Assembly (NCBI GenBank): GCA_900316795.1
Contig: ONEF01000004.1
Span: 124,001-188,000 of the forward strand
Reading direction: 5' to 3'
Source: an uncultured Bacteroidales bacterium
Lineage (GTDB): Bacteria > Bacteroidota > Bacteroidia > Bacteroidales > UBA932
DNA length: 64,000 nt
A program made the position numbers and the translations under genes. This document shows, in pieces, positions 26,163 through 34,699 of the stretch. Under the pieces are notes generated by a model. That model was not told where the DNA came from and did no database searches. It was given only the letters and a program-made list of their open reading frames with translations. Position 1 is the first letter of the stretch. Every line of letters begins with the position of its first letter.

Positions 26163-27941
26163 TTATTTCTTTTCCAAAGCTTTTTCAGAAGCATCTTCCT
26201 GCAAAGCCTTTACCCTTTCCAGCCGTGCGGAAATCTTGTCCACCTCAGCCTGGTTTCCGCTTTCGGCGGCTTTCAGCAGAGCTTTGCCATAGTACATGAC
26301 AGCCAGGTCATATTCTTCCAGAGATGTAAGTATGTCTGAATAGCGGGTGAGTATGCCGGAATCCTCGTTCCCTCCGTAAGCCACCGCCTGCTGCATGATT
26401 TTTTTTGCTTCCTCCGCATTTCCGTCAAGGAACAATATCCAGGCATAGGTATCGAGATTATGATATTCTCCGGAAGTCTTCTTCACAGCGGTTTGGGCCA
26501 TGGCCAGCGCCCGTTTCAAGTCTTTCTTGGAAGGGAGAGCGTCCGTTCTGGCTGTGGCTATGTACCAGGCGTAGTTGTTGAGCACAGGCGCGTTTTCAGG
26601 ATCTATCTTCAAGGCCTTGTCATAATAGCGGAAGGCTGTCTTGTCGTCATTCTTTTCGTGATACATATCTCCAACAAGAGAGTATATCTGGAGAAGGAGA
26701 GTGGTGTCCTTGAGTTTCTTGACGGCTTTCTCCTGGGAGAGGAACGTTTGGATGGCCTGGTCATATTTTCCGAGGTTGAACTCGGCGAATCCTTTGAACT
26801 GGAAGAACTCGATCGCCTGTGAAGGGAACAGTCTCATGGACGTGTCAGCAAAACCCTCCAGGCGTTCCCAGTTCTGTGTGCTGTACAGGAAAGATGTCAT
26901 GTTCCCTCTGACGTATGGATCTTCGGGATAATACTTCAGGATGTCGTCCAGAACTTTACCGGCTTTCTCAAAATTGCCGAATTTGGAGAGATAGATGGCT
27001 CCGGTTATTGCGGCGGCGCTGTCAGACGGGTTTACCTTTGTCATTTCCAAGATGCAGTCTGCCATCTGTTCCTTGAGCGGATCGTAGAACAGAGGATTCT
27101 TTGTCGCATCCTGAAGCAGTGATTTCTTCATTTCCAGGCTGGCGTGCGGCATACCCATGAAAATTTTCAGGTAGCTGAGGAAGAGCCTGAAGTTCTTGAT
27201 CATGAGCAGAGTCTGCATCTTGCCGTAAAGAGCCGGCAGATAATCAGGTTCCAAAGCCAGGGCCTTGCTGTAGTAAAGCAGGGCGAGAGAATCCTTGCCT
27301 TGGCTGTTGTACAAGTCTCCGATGGAAGATTCATAGACGTGGTTGGGAGTAAGGCTGTCGGCCTCCATCAGAACCCGCATGGCCTTGTCTGTCTGCCTTC
27401 TGGAACAATATACACGGTATTTGATCATTGTGGACTGCTGGTTAGGTCCTATGGCCTTTTCAAGTTTGTCTGCAAGTTCCATGACCTTGTCAACCTGTCC
27501 CCGGGGATAGTAAATTTCCATCAGGCTTATGTAAGAATCCTCTTTTGTCGGGAATTTCTTTATCAGAGACTCGTGCAGCCTGACGGCGGAAGGGAGGTCT
27601 TTGTTCTGGACATATATGGCCCCGAGTGTGGCCAGATAGTAGTAATTGGAGGAATCTATGTCCGAGGCCGCCTTCAGCATTTTCTCTGCATTGAGATAGT
27701 CTTGCTCGGCGATGGAGATCTTGGCCAGCAGGTAGTATGCGGCGTCATTCTCAGGGTTGAACTCTATTGCCTTGCGGCAAAGCTCCACAGCCTTGTTTTC
27801 CTGAAAGTTGTTGAAAGCCAGGGTTGCATCAATCAAGCAGGAATCACTTTTGGACACGCTCAAATCTTGGGCGCGGGAAAAATTCAGACCTGCAAGAAAC
27901 AGGAGTGCAGTGCAGATTGCTATGGCTGTTAACTTTCTCAT
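26163..27941 (-). CDS. Exported tetratricopeptide-repeat protein
   Basis: 592 residues with a signal peptide (MRKLTAIAICTALLFLAGLN, cleavage near SRAQ) followed by roughly a dozen TPR units spread over the whole length, for example AYYLLAKISIAEQDYLNAEK and DKALKIDPENAPVLNNYAWY. No enzyme domain. Bacteroidales usually encode such a protein just before an EnvC/M23-type protein, as here with an 11-bp gap, suggesting a scaffold role in the envelope. The promoter element TAATTTTG ends 10 nt before the start. Confidence 0.85.
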   Translation of the reverse strand: MRKLTAIAICTALLFLAGLNFSRAQDLSVSKSDSCLIDATLAFNNFQENKAVELCRKAIEFNPENDAAYYLLAKISIAEQDYLNAEKMLKAASDIDSSNYYYLATLGAIYVQNKDLPSAVRLHESLIKKFPTKEDSYISLMEIYYPRGQVDKVMELADKLEKAIGPNQQSTMIKYRVYCSRRQTDKAMRVLMEADSLTPNHVYESSIGDLYNSQGKDSLALLYYSKALALEPDYLPALYGKMQTLLMIKNFRLFLSYLKIFMGMPHASLEMKKSLLQDATKNPLFYDPLKEQMADCILEMTKVNPSDSAAAITGAIYLSKFGNFEKAGKVLDDILKYYPEDPYVRGNMTSFLYSTQNWERLEGFADTSMRLFPSQAIEFFQFKGFAEFNLGKYDQAIQTFLSQEKAVKKLKDTTLLLQIYSLVGDMYHEKNDDKTAFRYYDKALKIDPENAPVLNNYAWYIATARTDALPSKKDLKRALAMAQTAVKKTSGEYHNLDTYAWILFLDGNAEEAKKIMQQAVAYGGNEDSGILTRYSDILTSLEEYDLAVMYYGKALLKAAESGNQAEVDKISARLERVKALQEDASEKALEKK

Positions 27942-27951
27942 ACGGCAATCA

Positions 27952-27959
27952 CAAAATTA
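27952..27959 (-). promoter_or_regulatory. -7 promoter element (TAATTTTG) of the TPR/EnvC operon
   Basis: Matches TAnnTTTG, 10 nt from the ATG at 27941. Only 3 bp separate it from the divergent -7 element of the sigma-factor gene. Confidence 0.5.
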
Positions 27960-27962
27960 CAT

Positions 27963-27970
27963 TAAATTTG
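27963..27970 (+). promoter_or_regulatory. -7 promoter element (TAAATTTG) of the ECF sigma-factor gene
   Basis: Matches TAnnTTTG; predicted start near 27977, leaving a ~33-nt leader that contains the palindrome ACCACGTGGT (27992-28001). Confidence 0.55.
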
Positions 27971-28009
27971 CCATAGAAATGCAACTTTTGAACCACGTGG
28001 TGCATCTTT

Positions 28010-28588
28010 ATGTCAGTAGATAAAAAGACACGGGAACAGCAGGACCCTTATTCCAAGCTTGTAGAACGCTGCAAGAAGCAGGACAGAAGGGCTCAGAGAG
28101 ATTTGTACGAGAAGCTCTCTGCAAGGATGTTCCCCGTCTGTCTGCGCTATATTGGAGACAGGGAGATGGCTAAAGATGTGCTTCACGATGGTTTCATCAC
28201 TCTTTTTTCCAAACTTGGAGATTATCGCGGAGAAGGAACTTTCGAGGGCTGGGCAAGGCGGATATTCGTTACGGCTTGTCTTATGCAGCTGAGGAAGACC
28301 GATATTCTCAAGCAGGCGGCACAGATAGAAGGAGAGCATCCGGTCTCAGATTCAAGCCTTATGCTCACCCCTGAGGAGTCTGCCCAGTTGGATGCGGACC
28401 GCCTTATGGAGCTGATCGTTTCTATGCCGGATGGGTTCCGCACAGTCTTTAACCTTTATGCCATTGAAGGTTTCTCCCACAAGGAGATAGCCAAGATGCT
28501 CGGTTTGAGTGAAGGAGGTTGCCGTTCTCAGTTGAGCCGCGCGAGAGTGTGGTTGCAGGAAAAACTGAAGCATAACGTGTCTAAATAA
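28010..28588 (+). CDS. ECF-type RNA polymerase sigma factor
   Basis: 192 residues with region 2 (LYEKLSARMFPVCLRYIGDR, then AKDVLHDGFITLFSKL, GTFEGWARRIF) and region 4 (DGFRTVFNLYAIEGFSHKEI and AKMLGLSEGGCRSQLSRAR). No region 3, as expected for extracytoplasmic-function sigma factors. The next gene, 8 bp downstream, begins with a cytoplasmic segment and a membrane helix and could anchor or inhibit it. Target promoters are unknown. Confidence 0.92.
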   Translation: MSVDKKTREQQDPYSKLVERCKKQDRRAQRDLYEKLSARMFPVCLRYIGDREMAKDVLHDGFITLFSKLGDYRGEGTFEGWARRIFVTACLMQLRKTDILKQAAQIEGEHPVSDSSLMLTPEESAQLDADRLMELIVSMPDGFRTVFNLYAIEGFSHKEIAKMLGLSEGGCRSQLSRARVWLQEKLKHNVSK

Positions 28589-28596
28589 AATGTAAA

Positions 28597-29865
28597 GTGA
28601 GAAATTTAAAAGATATACTGGAAAAAGACCTGGGACGGAAATGGTCTCTGACAGAGGAGGAAAAATCTTCTCTGTGGGAGTCTGTTTCGAAGTCTCTGCC
28701 TGAGGCCGCGCCGCAGAAGAGGGGAGGTTTCCTCTACTGGGCCGCAGCCGCAGTTGCAGCCGCTGTTGTCGCAGGCGTTTTCCTGCTCAAGTCACCTTCT
28801 TCTGACCCGACCCCTTTCCAGCCTGAAAACACACCTATTGAAAAAACTACAACCTTGGCGGACGGATCGGGGGCAGCCACTAAAGAAGAAACGCATCAGG
28901 AGAAGGATGTTCAGAATCCTGTGCTGGCCCTCGCAGCAAATCCTGCCGAAGGCCGGCAGGGGCTTTCTGAAGAAAAAGCGGAATCAGTTGTGAAAGGTAC
29001 CGAGGAGAATTTTTCAGAAGGAAATCATCCTGTCCAAAACACAGTTCTGCCTGAGAGTACCCAGACATCTGAGGAAAATGCTCCGGCACCCCAGACCGTG
29101 ATTGCGGATCAAGACAATACTCAGCATTCACAGGGCAATATCCAAGGGGCACAGAACAAATCCCGGTCTTCTTTCACCAGGAATTATACTGGAGATTACT
29201 CAGCCAAGTCTGCTTACAGGAAAAGGTTTGCCCTTTCTGCTTCATCAAATTTTTCCGGAAGAGGCAAAATGGACGGGTCTGCAAATCCTATGGTAAAAGC
29301 CTTTGCTGAAGAAATAGGTTACACGATGTATTCCAATGCACCGGTCATAGAAAACGTGTCTGAGGTATCCTATTCACTGCCCCTTAATTTCACGGTAGGT
29401 GTTACATATAAGATAAACAACTATCTTTCAATTGGTTCCGGCTTGAGTTATTCATATCTTCACAGCAAGTACAACGGTTCTGTGAATATGGTAAACTACA
29501 GCATCAAACAGGATGTCCATTATGTCGGAATCCCGTTGAACCTGTATGTGAACCTCGGGTCAACCGGCAACCTTGATTTCTATGCCGCAACCGGAGGAAC
29601 CATAGAAAAAGGAGTTAAGGCAAATTACCAGATGAAATCATTCAAAGGGACCCGTTCCACTTCAGACTCTCATGTAAAGGGAGTGCAGTTCTCCGTGAAG
29701 GCTGCCGCCGGAATGGAGTACCGCTTTGGGAAGAGCAAGAATGTGGGAATATACCTTGAGCCGTCTATGGTATATTATTTTGATTCCAACCTTCCCGGGA
29801 GCATCCGTACTGATCAGCCGCTTCAGGTTGAGGCTCAGGCCGGTGTAAGATTCCATCTGAAATAA
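28597..29865 (+). CDS. Membrane-anchored protein with C-terminal outer-membrane beta-barrel (possible anti-sigma partner)
   Basis: 422 residues from a GTG start. Residues 1-48 are charged and probably cytoplasmic, about 49-69 form a membrane helix (YWAAAAVAAAVVAGVFLL), 70-200 are a Pro/Glu/Gln-rich linker, and 200-422 form an outer-membrane beta-barrel of the PorT/OmpA-like type (VGVTYKINNYLSIGSGLSYS, and a final GVRFHLK). Being linked to the ECF sigma gene, the N-terminal part may bind the sigma factor; this is inferred and no known anti-sigma motif is visible. One chain reaching from cytoplasm to outer membrane would be unusual topology, though similar gene pairs are frequent in Bacteroidales. 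Confidence 0.75.
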   Translation: MRNLKDILEKDLGRKWSLTEEEKSSLWESVSKSLPEAAPQKRGGFLYWAAAAVAAAVVAGVFLLKSPSSDPTPFQPENTPIEKTTTLADGSGAATKEETHQEKDVQNPVLALAANPAEGRQGLSEEKAESVVKGTEENFSEGNHPVQNTVLPESTQTSEENAPAPQTVIADQDNTQHSQGNIQGAQNKSRSSFTRNYTGDYSAKSAYRKRFALSASSNFSGRGKMDGSANPMVKAFAEEIGYTMYSNAPVIENVSEVSYSLPLNFTVGVTYKINNYLSIGSGLSYSYLHSKYNGSVNMVNYSIKQDVHYVGIPLNLYVNLGSTGNLDFYAATGGTIEKGVKANYQMKSFKGTRSTSDSHVKGVQFSVKAAAGMEYRFGKSKNVGIYLEPSMVYYFDSNLPGSIRTDQPLQVEAQAGVRFHLK

Positions 29866-29922
29866 TGTCCGACCGTCCCTGTTTCGGCACCGGCAGGGCA
29901 TTCAAGCGTTGCGGGTTGATGT

Positions 29923-30678
29923 TTAAAGAGAATTTTTCTTCAACTGCCGTGCAAGATTGTTGGCAAAGACGAAATCGTTCAAAGGCTGGCAGTCGGAATT
30001 CATGATCTCTTTGTTGCTGCCTTCCCACACGAGTTTTCCCTGATGTATGAAACCTATATGGTCACCGATTTCCATAACGGAGTTCATGTCGTGGGTGTTT
30101 ATGACGGTTGTAATCTGATATTCCCTTGTGATTTCCTGGATAAGACGGTCAATCACGATGGAGGTTGTAGGATCGAGCCCTGAGTTTGGTTCGTCGCAGA
30201 AGAGATATTTCGGATTAAGGGCGATAGCCCTGGCTATTCCGACTCTTTTTTGCATACCGCCGGAAATCTGGTTGGGATAAAGATGGTTCACGTTCTCAAG
30301 GTTCACCCTCTTGAGGCAGAAGTTCACCCTTTCCAGCTTTTGCTCAAAGCTCCAGTCTGTGAAAAAATCCATAGGGAACATTACATTCTCCTGGACGGTG
30401 GCAAAGTCAAAAAGAGCGCTTTCCTGGAAAAGCATTCCCATTTCACGGCGGAACATCTTCTTCTCTTTCAGGGGCATAGTGGTGAAGTTATGGTCTCCGT
30501 AAAGGATTTCTCCCTGGTCCGGTTCATATAGGCCTACAAGGTTTTTCAGCAGAACCGTCTTGCCGCTGCCGCTGGCTCCGATAATCAGAGAACATTCTCC
30601 GCTTTTAAATTTGATGTTGATGTCCTGGAGAACTTTCTTGCCGTCGAATTCCTTATGTAAACCTTTGACTTCTATCAT
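29923..30678 (-). CDS. mlaF: ABC transporter ATP-binding protein, MlaF-like
   Basis: 251 residues. Walker A GASGSGKTVLL, Q-loop FQESALFDFATV, signature SGGMQKRVGIARAI, Walker B YLFCDEPNSGLDP and H-loop NTHDMNSV. The FQESALFD and SGGMQKR variants are those of the Mla/Mce phospholipid importer ATPase. It lies 12 bp after the MlaE-like permease gene. The complex keeps outer-membrane lipid asymmetry by moving phospholipids; no MCE-domain (MlaD) gene is adjacent here. Confidence 0.9.
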   Translation of the reverse strand: MIEVKGLHKEFDGKKVLQDINIKFKSGECSLIIGASGSGKTVLLKNLVGLYEPDQGEILYGDHNFTTMPLKEKKMFRREMGMLFQESALFDFATVQENVMFPMDFFTDWSFEQKLERVNFCLKRVNLENVNHLYPNQISGGMQKRVGIARAIALNPKYLFCDEPNSGLDPTTSIVIDRLIQEITREYQITTVINTHDMNSVMEIGDHIGFIHQGKLVWEGSNKEIMNSDCQPLNDFVFANNLARQLKKNSL

Positions 30679-30690
30679 AGTGTATGCTTT

Positions 30691-31431
30691 CTATAGCAGG
30701 AGCTTGGTAAGTATAAGGTCGAAGATCAGTATCAGTGTGCTGCTCACCACGATGGCACTGGTGGAGGAACGTCCTACACCAAGGGAACCGCCTTTGGCGT
30801 TATAGCCGAAGTAAGCGGCGATGGAGGTTATTATGAAGCAGAACACAGCCATCTTTATCATGCTGTAGAAGATGTACCATTCCCTGAATGCAAACTGGAG
30901 GCCTTCAATGTATTGCCCCAAGGTTATTATGCCGGTAAGGGCGATGAGCACGCCACCGCCAAGAAGCCCGATGAAAAAACTCGTGAGCATCAGCAGCGGA
31001 CTGAAAACCGTGGCTGCGCAGATTTTTGGAAGTATGAGATAGTTGGCGGAATTGACACCCATGATTTCCATGGCGTCTATCTGCTCCGTTATCCTCATGC
31101 TGCCTATCTCTGAAGAGATGCTGGAACCCATCTTTCCGGCCAGGATGAGGGCGACCATCGTTGAACAGAATTCAAGGACAAGTGTCTCCCTTGCCATCAC
31201 ACCGACATAATACTTTGGTATGAACGGACTTTCCAGATTGTTGGCGGTCTGGATGGTGATTACCGCTCCGATGGAAGCGGAAACTATGAACAACAGAAGC
31301 AGGGAAGCTATGATGAGCTTTCCGGATTCATTCCAGAACTGCTTCCAGAATATGCTCCATTTCTCCGGTCTGCGGAATACTCTGGACATTAGCTGGCAGT
31401 ATTCTCCTGCTATTTGGAACAAGTTGTTCAT
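30691..31431 (-). CDS. mlaE: MlaE-like ABC transporter permease
   Basis: 246-residue inner-membrane protein with five to six membrane segments. The MlaE signature is seen in ETLVLEFCSTMVALILAGKM, GSSISSEIGSMRITEQIDAME and the later AYFGYNAKGGSLGVGRSST. It forms the membrane part of the phospholipid transporter with the downstream ATPase. The gene diverges from waaA; the longer + strand frame across it (from 31220) is a shadow. Confidence 0.9.
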   Translation of the reverse strand: MNNLFQIAGEYCQLMSRVFRRPEKWSIFWKQFWNESGKLIIASLLLLFIVSASIGAVITIQTANNLESPFIPKYYVGVMARETLVLEFCSTMVALILAGKMGSSISSEIGSMRITEQIDAMEIMGVNSANYLILPKICAATVFSPLLMLTSFFIGLLGGGVLIALTGIITLGQYIEGLQFAFREWYIFYSMIKMAVFCFIITSIAAYFGYNAKGGSLGVGRSSTSAIVVSSTLILIFDLILTKLLL

Positions 31432-31484
31432 CCGTCCTTTTCTGTTCTTCGAGGTGCAATTTACTCAAATTTGGAAAAAATCAC

Positions 31485-31492
31485 TAATTTTG
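31485..31492 (+). promoter_or_regulatory. -7 promoter element (TAATTTTG) of waaA
   Basis: Matches TAnnTTTG. It ends 12 nt before the ATG at 31505 and 18 nt before the alternative ATG at 31511. Confidence 0.5.
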
Positions 31493-31504
31493 AGAATTAC
31501 AACT

Positions 31505-32791
31505 ATGCTAATGAACATTTTTTACAACATAGGCATCTGGCTGTGCCAGCCAGGGATTTGGATTGCGTCTTTTTTCAGCAGGAAAGTCAGGCTTTTCTGG
31601 CAGGGGAGAAAAGGTCTCTTGAAGAAGATAGAAGAAACTTTTTCAAGCGTCAGCGGGGATGTGGTCTGGTTCCACTGTTCTTCAGTCGGGGAGTTTGAGC
31701 AGGCTCGACCTCTGATAGAATGGTACAAGGGAAGTCTTCCGGAAACCAAGATTCTGTTGACATTCTTCTCTCCGAGCGGTTACGAACTCAGGAAGAACTA
31801 CCCTCTGGCAGACTGGGTATTCTATCTTCCGCTGGACACCGCGTCCAATGCCCGTAGAATGGTAAAGGCGGTCAAACCCAAGAAGCTGATATTCACCAAG
31901 TATGATCTTTGGAACAATTATATTCGCCAGGCCCGCAGGCAAGGCTGCGAGCTGTATCTGGTATCAGCTATCTTCCGCCCTTTCCAGTCTTTCTTCAAAT
32001 GGTGGGGAGGCTTTTTCCGCAGTATGCTCAAATGTTTCTCAGCGATATTTGTCCAGGATGAACTCTCCAAAGACCTTTTGAAATCCATCGGGATAAAAGA
32101 CAATGTGATCATAGCCGGAGACACACGTTTTGACAGAGTGGAAAAGATTGCTTCGGAGAGCAAGGATTTCCCTGTGATAGAGGCGTTTGCCAAAGACAGC
32201 TTCACAATGGTGGCAGGAAGCAGCTGGCTTCCGGATGACGAGATAATCGCTGAGGTAATGAAAAACTTCTCCAAGGTAAAACTGATAGTGGCCCCTCACG
32301 AAATCCACAAAGAGAGGATTGACAAAGTGATGGAAGTGTATCAGACTTACGGTCCGATCAAATATTCGGAGATAGAGGAAGATGCTCTGAAACAGACCGT
32401 CAGTGAATCCGCCCCGTCTTTCTCCGAGGGGAAGAGGGTTCTTGTGATAGACAGTATAGGAATACTTTCTTCTCTTTACCGGTATGCTGATTTCGCTTAT
32501 ATCGGCGGAGGATTTGGAGTAGGTATCCACAATACACTCGAAGCGGCGGTTTATGGTGTACCGCTGGCCTTCGGTCCAAACTACAGGAAGTTCAAGGAAG
32601 CCATAGACCTTATAGACTGCAACGGGGCAACCAGCGTCTCTTCTGCATCAGAGCTTTACCAGGTCCTGGACAACTGCGTCAAAGACAAGGAACTCAGAGA
32701 TTTCAGGGCCAGAAACTGCCGCACTTATGTGGAAAGCAACCTTGGAGCTACACAGAAGATAATATCCGTTATAGAAAGCACATCTGTTTAA
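31505..32791 (+). CDS. waaA: 3-deoxy-D-manno-octulosonic acid (Kdo) transferase
   Basis: 428 residues. Inner-membrane GT30 enzyme that adds Kdo to lipid A precursors. An N-terminal membrane anchor (MNIFYNIGIWLCQPG) is followed by DVVWFHCSSVGEFEQARPLI, with the base Glu of the family in SVGEFEQA, then FTKYDLWNNY and the C-terminal GGGFGVGIHNTLEAAVYGVP. ATG 31511 (MNIFYN) is an equally plausible start, six bases downstream. Length matches KdtA proteins. It stands alone after a divergent promoter region. Confidence 0.92.
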   Translation: MLMNIFYNIGIWLCQPGIWIASFFSRKVRLFWQGRKGLLKKIEETFSSVSGDVVWFHCSSVGEFEQARPLIEWYKGSLPETKILLTFFSPSGYELRKNYPLADWVFYLPLDTASNARRMVKAVKPKKLIFTKYDLWNNYIRQARRQGCELYLVSAIFRPFQSFFKWWGGFFRSMLKCFSAIFVQDELSKDLLKSIGIKDNVIIAGDTRFDRVEKIASESKDFPVIEAFAKDSFTMVAGSSWLPDDEIIAEVMKNFSKVKLIVAPHEIHKERIDKVMEVYQTYGPIKYSEIEEDALKQTVSESAPSFSEGKRVLVIDSIGILSSLYRYADFAYIGGGFGVGIHNTLEAAVYGVPLAFGPNYRKFKEAIDLIDCNGATSVSSASELYQVLDNCVKDKELRDFRARNCRTYVESNLGATQKIISVIESTSV

Positions 32792-32985
32792 GCGGCAACC
32801 TCATGTCCCTTTCAGAAGCCATTACCCCATACCCTTGCAAAAATTTCCACCTCATACCTAAAAAATCCCCACCAAATACTCTTTAAAAAGTCAACACATC
32901 ATACCCTTGTAGAAGTCCCCTCTAAAGAGATATTCATATCAAGACACTCATTTCAACAGAACATAACAAGAAACTTCTTAAGGCA
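32792..32985. other. Intergenic stretch with degenerate CATACCC repeats
   Basis: Between waaA and namZ. Holds CATACCCTTG twice and a weaker CATACCTA copy; a further CATACCCTTC lies near 48919. No gene, RNA or clear terminator seen. Confidence 0.3.
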
Positions 32986-34413
32986 ATGAAAATACATTTG
33001 AACCCAACTACATTTTTATTTTCCGCGACATTTTCAGTTATAATTTTCCTTTCTTCCTGTTCTGCATCCAGACCAGCCGCAACATCCTCAGAAAGAAGTC
33101 CGTTCAGAGCCGACCATCTATGGAGCTATGATGGAAACATCCAACCAGGTGCTGCATCTTTGGACGAATATCTTCCCTTGCTTGAAGGAAAGAGAGTGTG
33201 CCTTCTTTCCAACCAGACCGGCATAATGCTCAAGAAGGGCAAGGAAATCCCGTCTGAACTCCTTCTCAGCGATGGAATGGATGCTATGGAAAATATGCCG
33301 TTGAACCTCTATACCCACGTTCTGGACACTCTTCTTTCCCAGGGCATCAATGTCGTTTGCCTGATGAGCCCGGAACACGGATTCCGGGGAACGGCAGATG
33401 CAGGCGAACATGTTTCCTCCAGCGTGGATATAAGGACAGGGATACCTATCCGTTCCCTCTACGGCACCAAGATGACAGACCAGGAGATGATGGAAGGCTT
33501 TGACGTGATGCTGTTTGACCTTCAGGATGTGGGAGTCAGATTCTACACATATTATGTTACCATGATAAAGATGATGGGCAAGTGTGCCAAGTTCAACATT
33601 CCTTTTATCGTCCTCGACAGACCTAACCCTATAGGATTCCTCACAGACGGTCCTATGCTGGACCGTAAGTTCAAGAGCGGAGTGGGCGGGCTTCCTATAC
33701 CGGTTGCCCATGGAATGACTATGGGAGAACTTGCGTATATGGCAAACGAGAAGGGCTGGCTTAACTTCCCGTCCAAGGAAACCTGGGAGCCGGACCTTTC
33801 CCTCAAATGCGATTTGACCGTCATCAAATGCAGGAACTATACACATGAATCCCACTATCGTCTTCCTGTGAAACCATCTCCGAACCTCCCAAATATGCGC
33901 AGCGTATATCTTTATCCTTCAACCTGTTACTTTGAAGGAACGCGCATCAGCCTCGGGAGAGGAACATCCGTTCCGTTCCAAATCTATGGTTCCCCTGATA
34001 TGGCAACCACATCTTTCCAGGGCAGAAGCGCCTATGGAACAGATGCCAGGGTTCCGGCAGAATACAAGTTCACTCCTAGAAGCATTGCAGGAGCCAAGAA
34101 TCCTCCACTTCTGGACAAGGAGTGCATAGGCGTGAATCTTACAGAGATACCAATCAACCGTATCAATGACGGAAGGGTCAACCTCTCCTACATCATTGAC
34201 GCATACATAGGTTGCGGAAGTAAAGGGGACGATTTCTTTACCAGGATGTTTGAACTGGAAACCGGCCAGAGCTGGTGCCGCGAGTTTATCAAGGAGAACG
34301 CTTCCAACCAGGGGTGCAATGCCGGGAAACTTGCCAAGAAGATGCAGGAAATGTGGCAGAAAGACATCAAGGCCTTCAAGAAAGACCGCGCCCCGTACCT
34401 CCTATACAAGTAG
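32986..34413 (+). CDS. namZ: Exo-beta-N-acetylmuramidase NamZ (DUF1343/GH171), lipoprotein
   Basis: 475 residues. A lipoprotein signal ends at the lipobox LSSC (Cys about residue 25). The mature part is a full DUF1343 domain with CLLSNQTGI, MSPEHGFRGTADAG, IPIRSLYGTK, FDLQDVGVRFYTY, DRPNPIG and PSPNLPNM. The family cleaves MurNAc from the non-reducing end of peptidoglycan fragments during wall recycling. The 52-bp repeat array begins 8 bp after the stop. Confidence 0.92.
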   Translation: MKIHLNPTTFLFSATFSVIIFLSSCSASRPAATSSERSPFRADHLWSYDGNIQPGAASLDEYLPLLEGKRVCLLSNQTGIMLKKGKEIPSELLLSDGMDAMENMPLNLYTHVLDTLLSQGINVVCLMSPEHGFRGTADAGEHVSSSVDIRTGIPIRSLYGTKMTDQEMMEGFDVMLFDLQDVGVRFYTYYVTMIKMMGKCAKFNIPFIVLDRPNPIGFLTDGPMLDRKFKSGVGGLPIPVAHGMTMGELAYMANEKGWLNFPSKETWEPDLSLKCDLTVIKCRNYTHESHYRLPVKPSPNLPNMRSVYLYPSTCYFEGTRISLGRGTSVPFQIYGSPDMATTSFQGRSAYGTDARVPAEYKFTPRSIAGAKNPPLLDKECIGVNLTEIPINRINDGRVNLSYIIDAYIGCGSKGDDFFTRMFELETGQSWCREFIKENASNQGCNAGKLAKKMQEMWQKDIKAFKKDRAPYLLYK

Positions 34414-34420
34414 CGCCCAC

Positions 34421-34692
34421 CAAAGTGCTCCCTCCGTCCCTAAAAGTGGGACAGAAGGCGCGTTTTCCCCACCAAAGTGCTCCCACCGTCCCTAAAAATG
34501 GGACAGAAGGCGCATTTCCCCCGCCAAAGTGCTCCCTCCGTCCCTAAAAATGGGACAGAAGGCGCATTTTCCCCTTCAAAGTGCTCCCACCGTCCCTAAA
34601 AATGGGACAGAAGGCGCATTTTCCCCTTCAAAGTGCTCCCTCCGTCCCTAAAAATGGGACAGAAGGCGCGTTTTCCCCTTCAAAGTGCTCCA
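34421..34692 (+). repeat. REP-like tandem array 1 (52-bp period, 5.2 copies)
   Basis: Copies start at 34421, 34473, 34525, 34577 and 34629, with a truncated one at 34681. Each begins CAAAGTGCTCC and contains GTCCCTAAAAATGGGAC, a 5-bp stem palindrome, then AGAAGGCGC. The array lies between namZ and the 3' end of the RAYT-like gene. The spaces between palindromes are themselves repeated, so this is not a CRISPR. Confidence 0.9.
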
Positions 34693-34699
34693 TCGCTGA

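Noticed and set aside
31220-31504. Upstream extension of the waaA frame
   Set aside because: It is antisense to mlaE, and the Kdo transferase N-terminus begins at 31505 or 31511.
34250-34547. Plus-strand ORFs running from namZ into the first array
   Set aside because: They are out of frame with namZ and only translate the repeats; a further one at 36718-36912 has the same cause.
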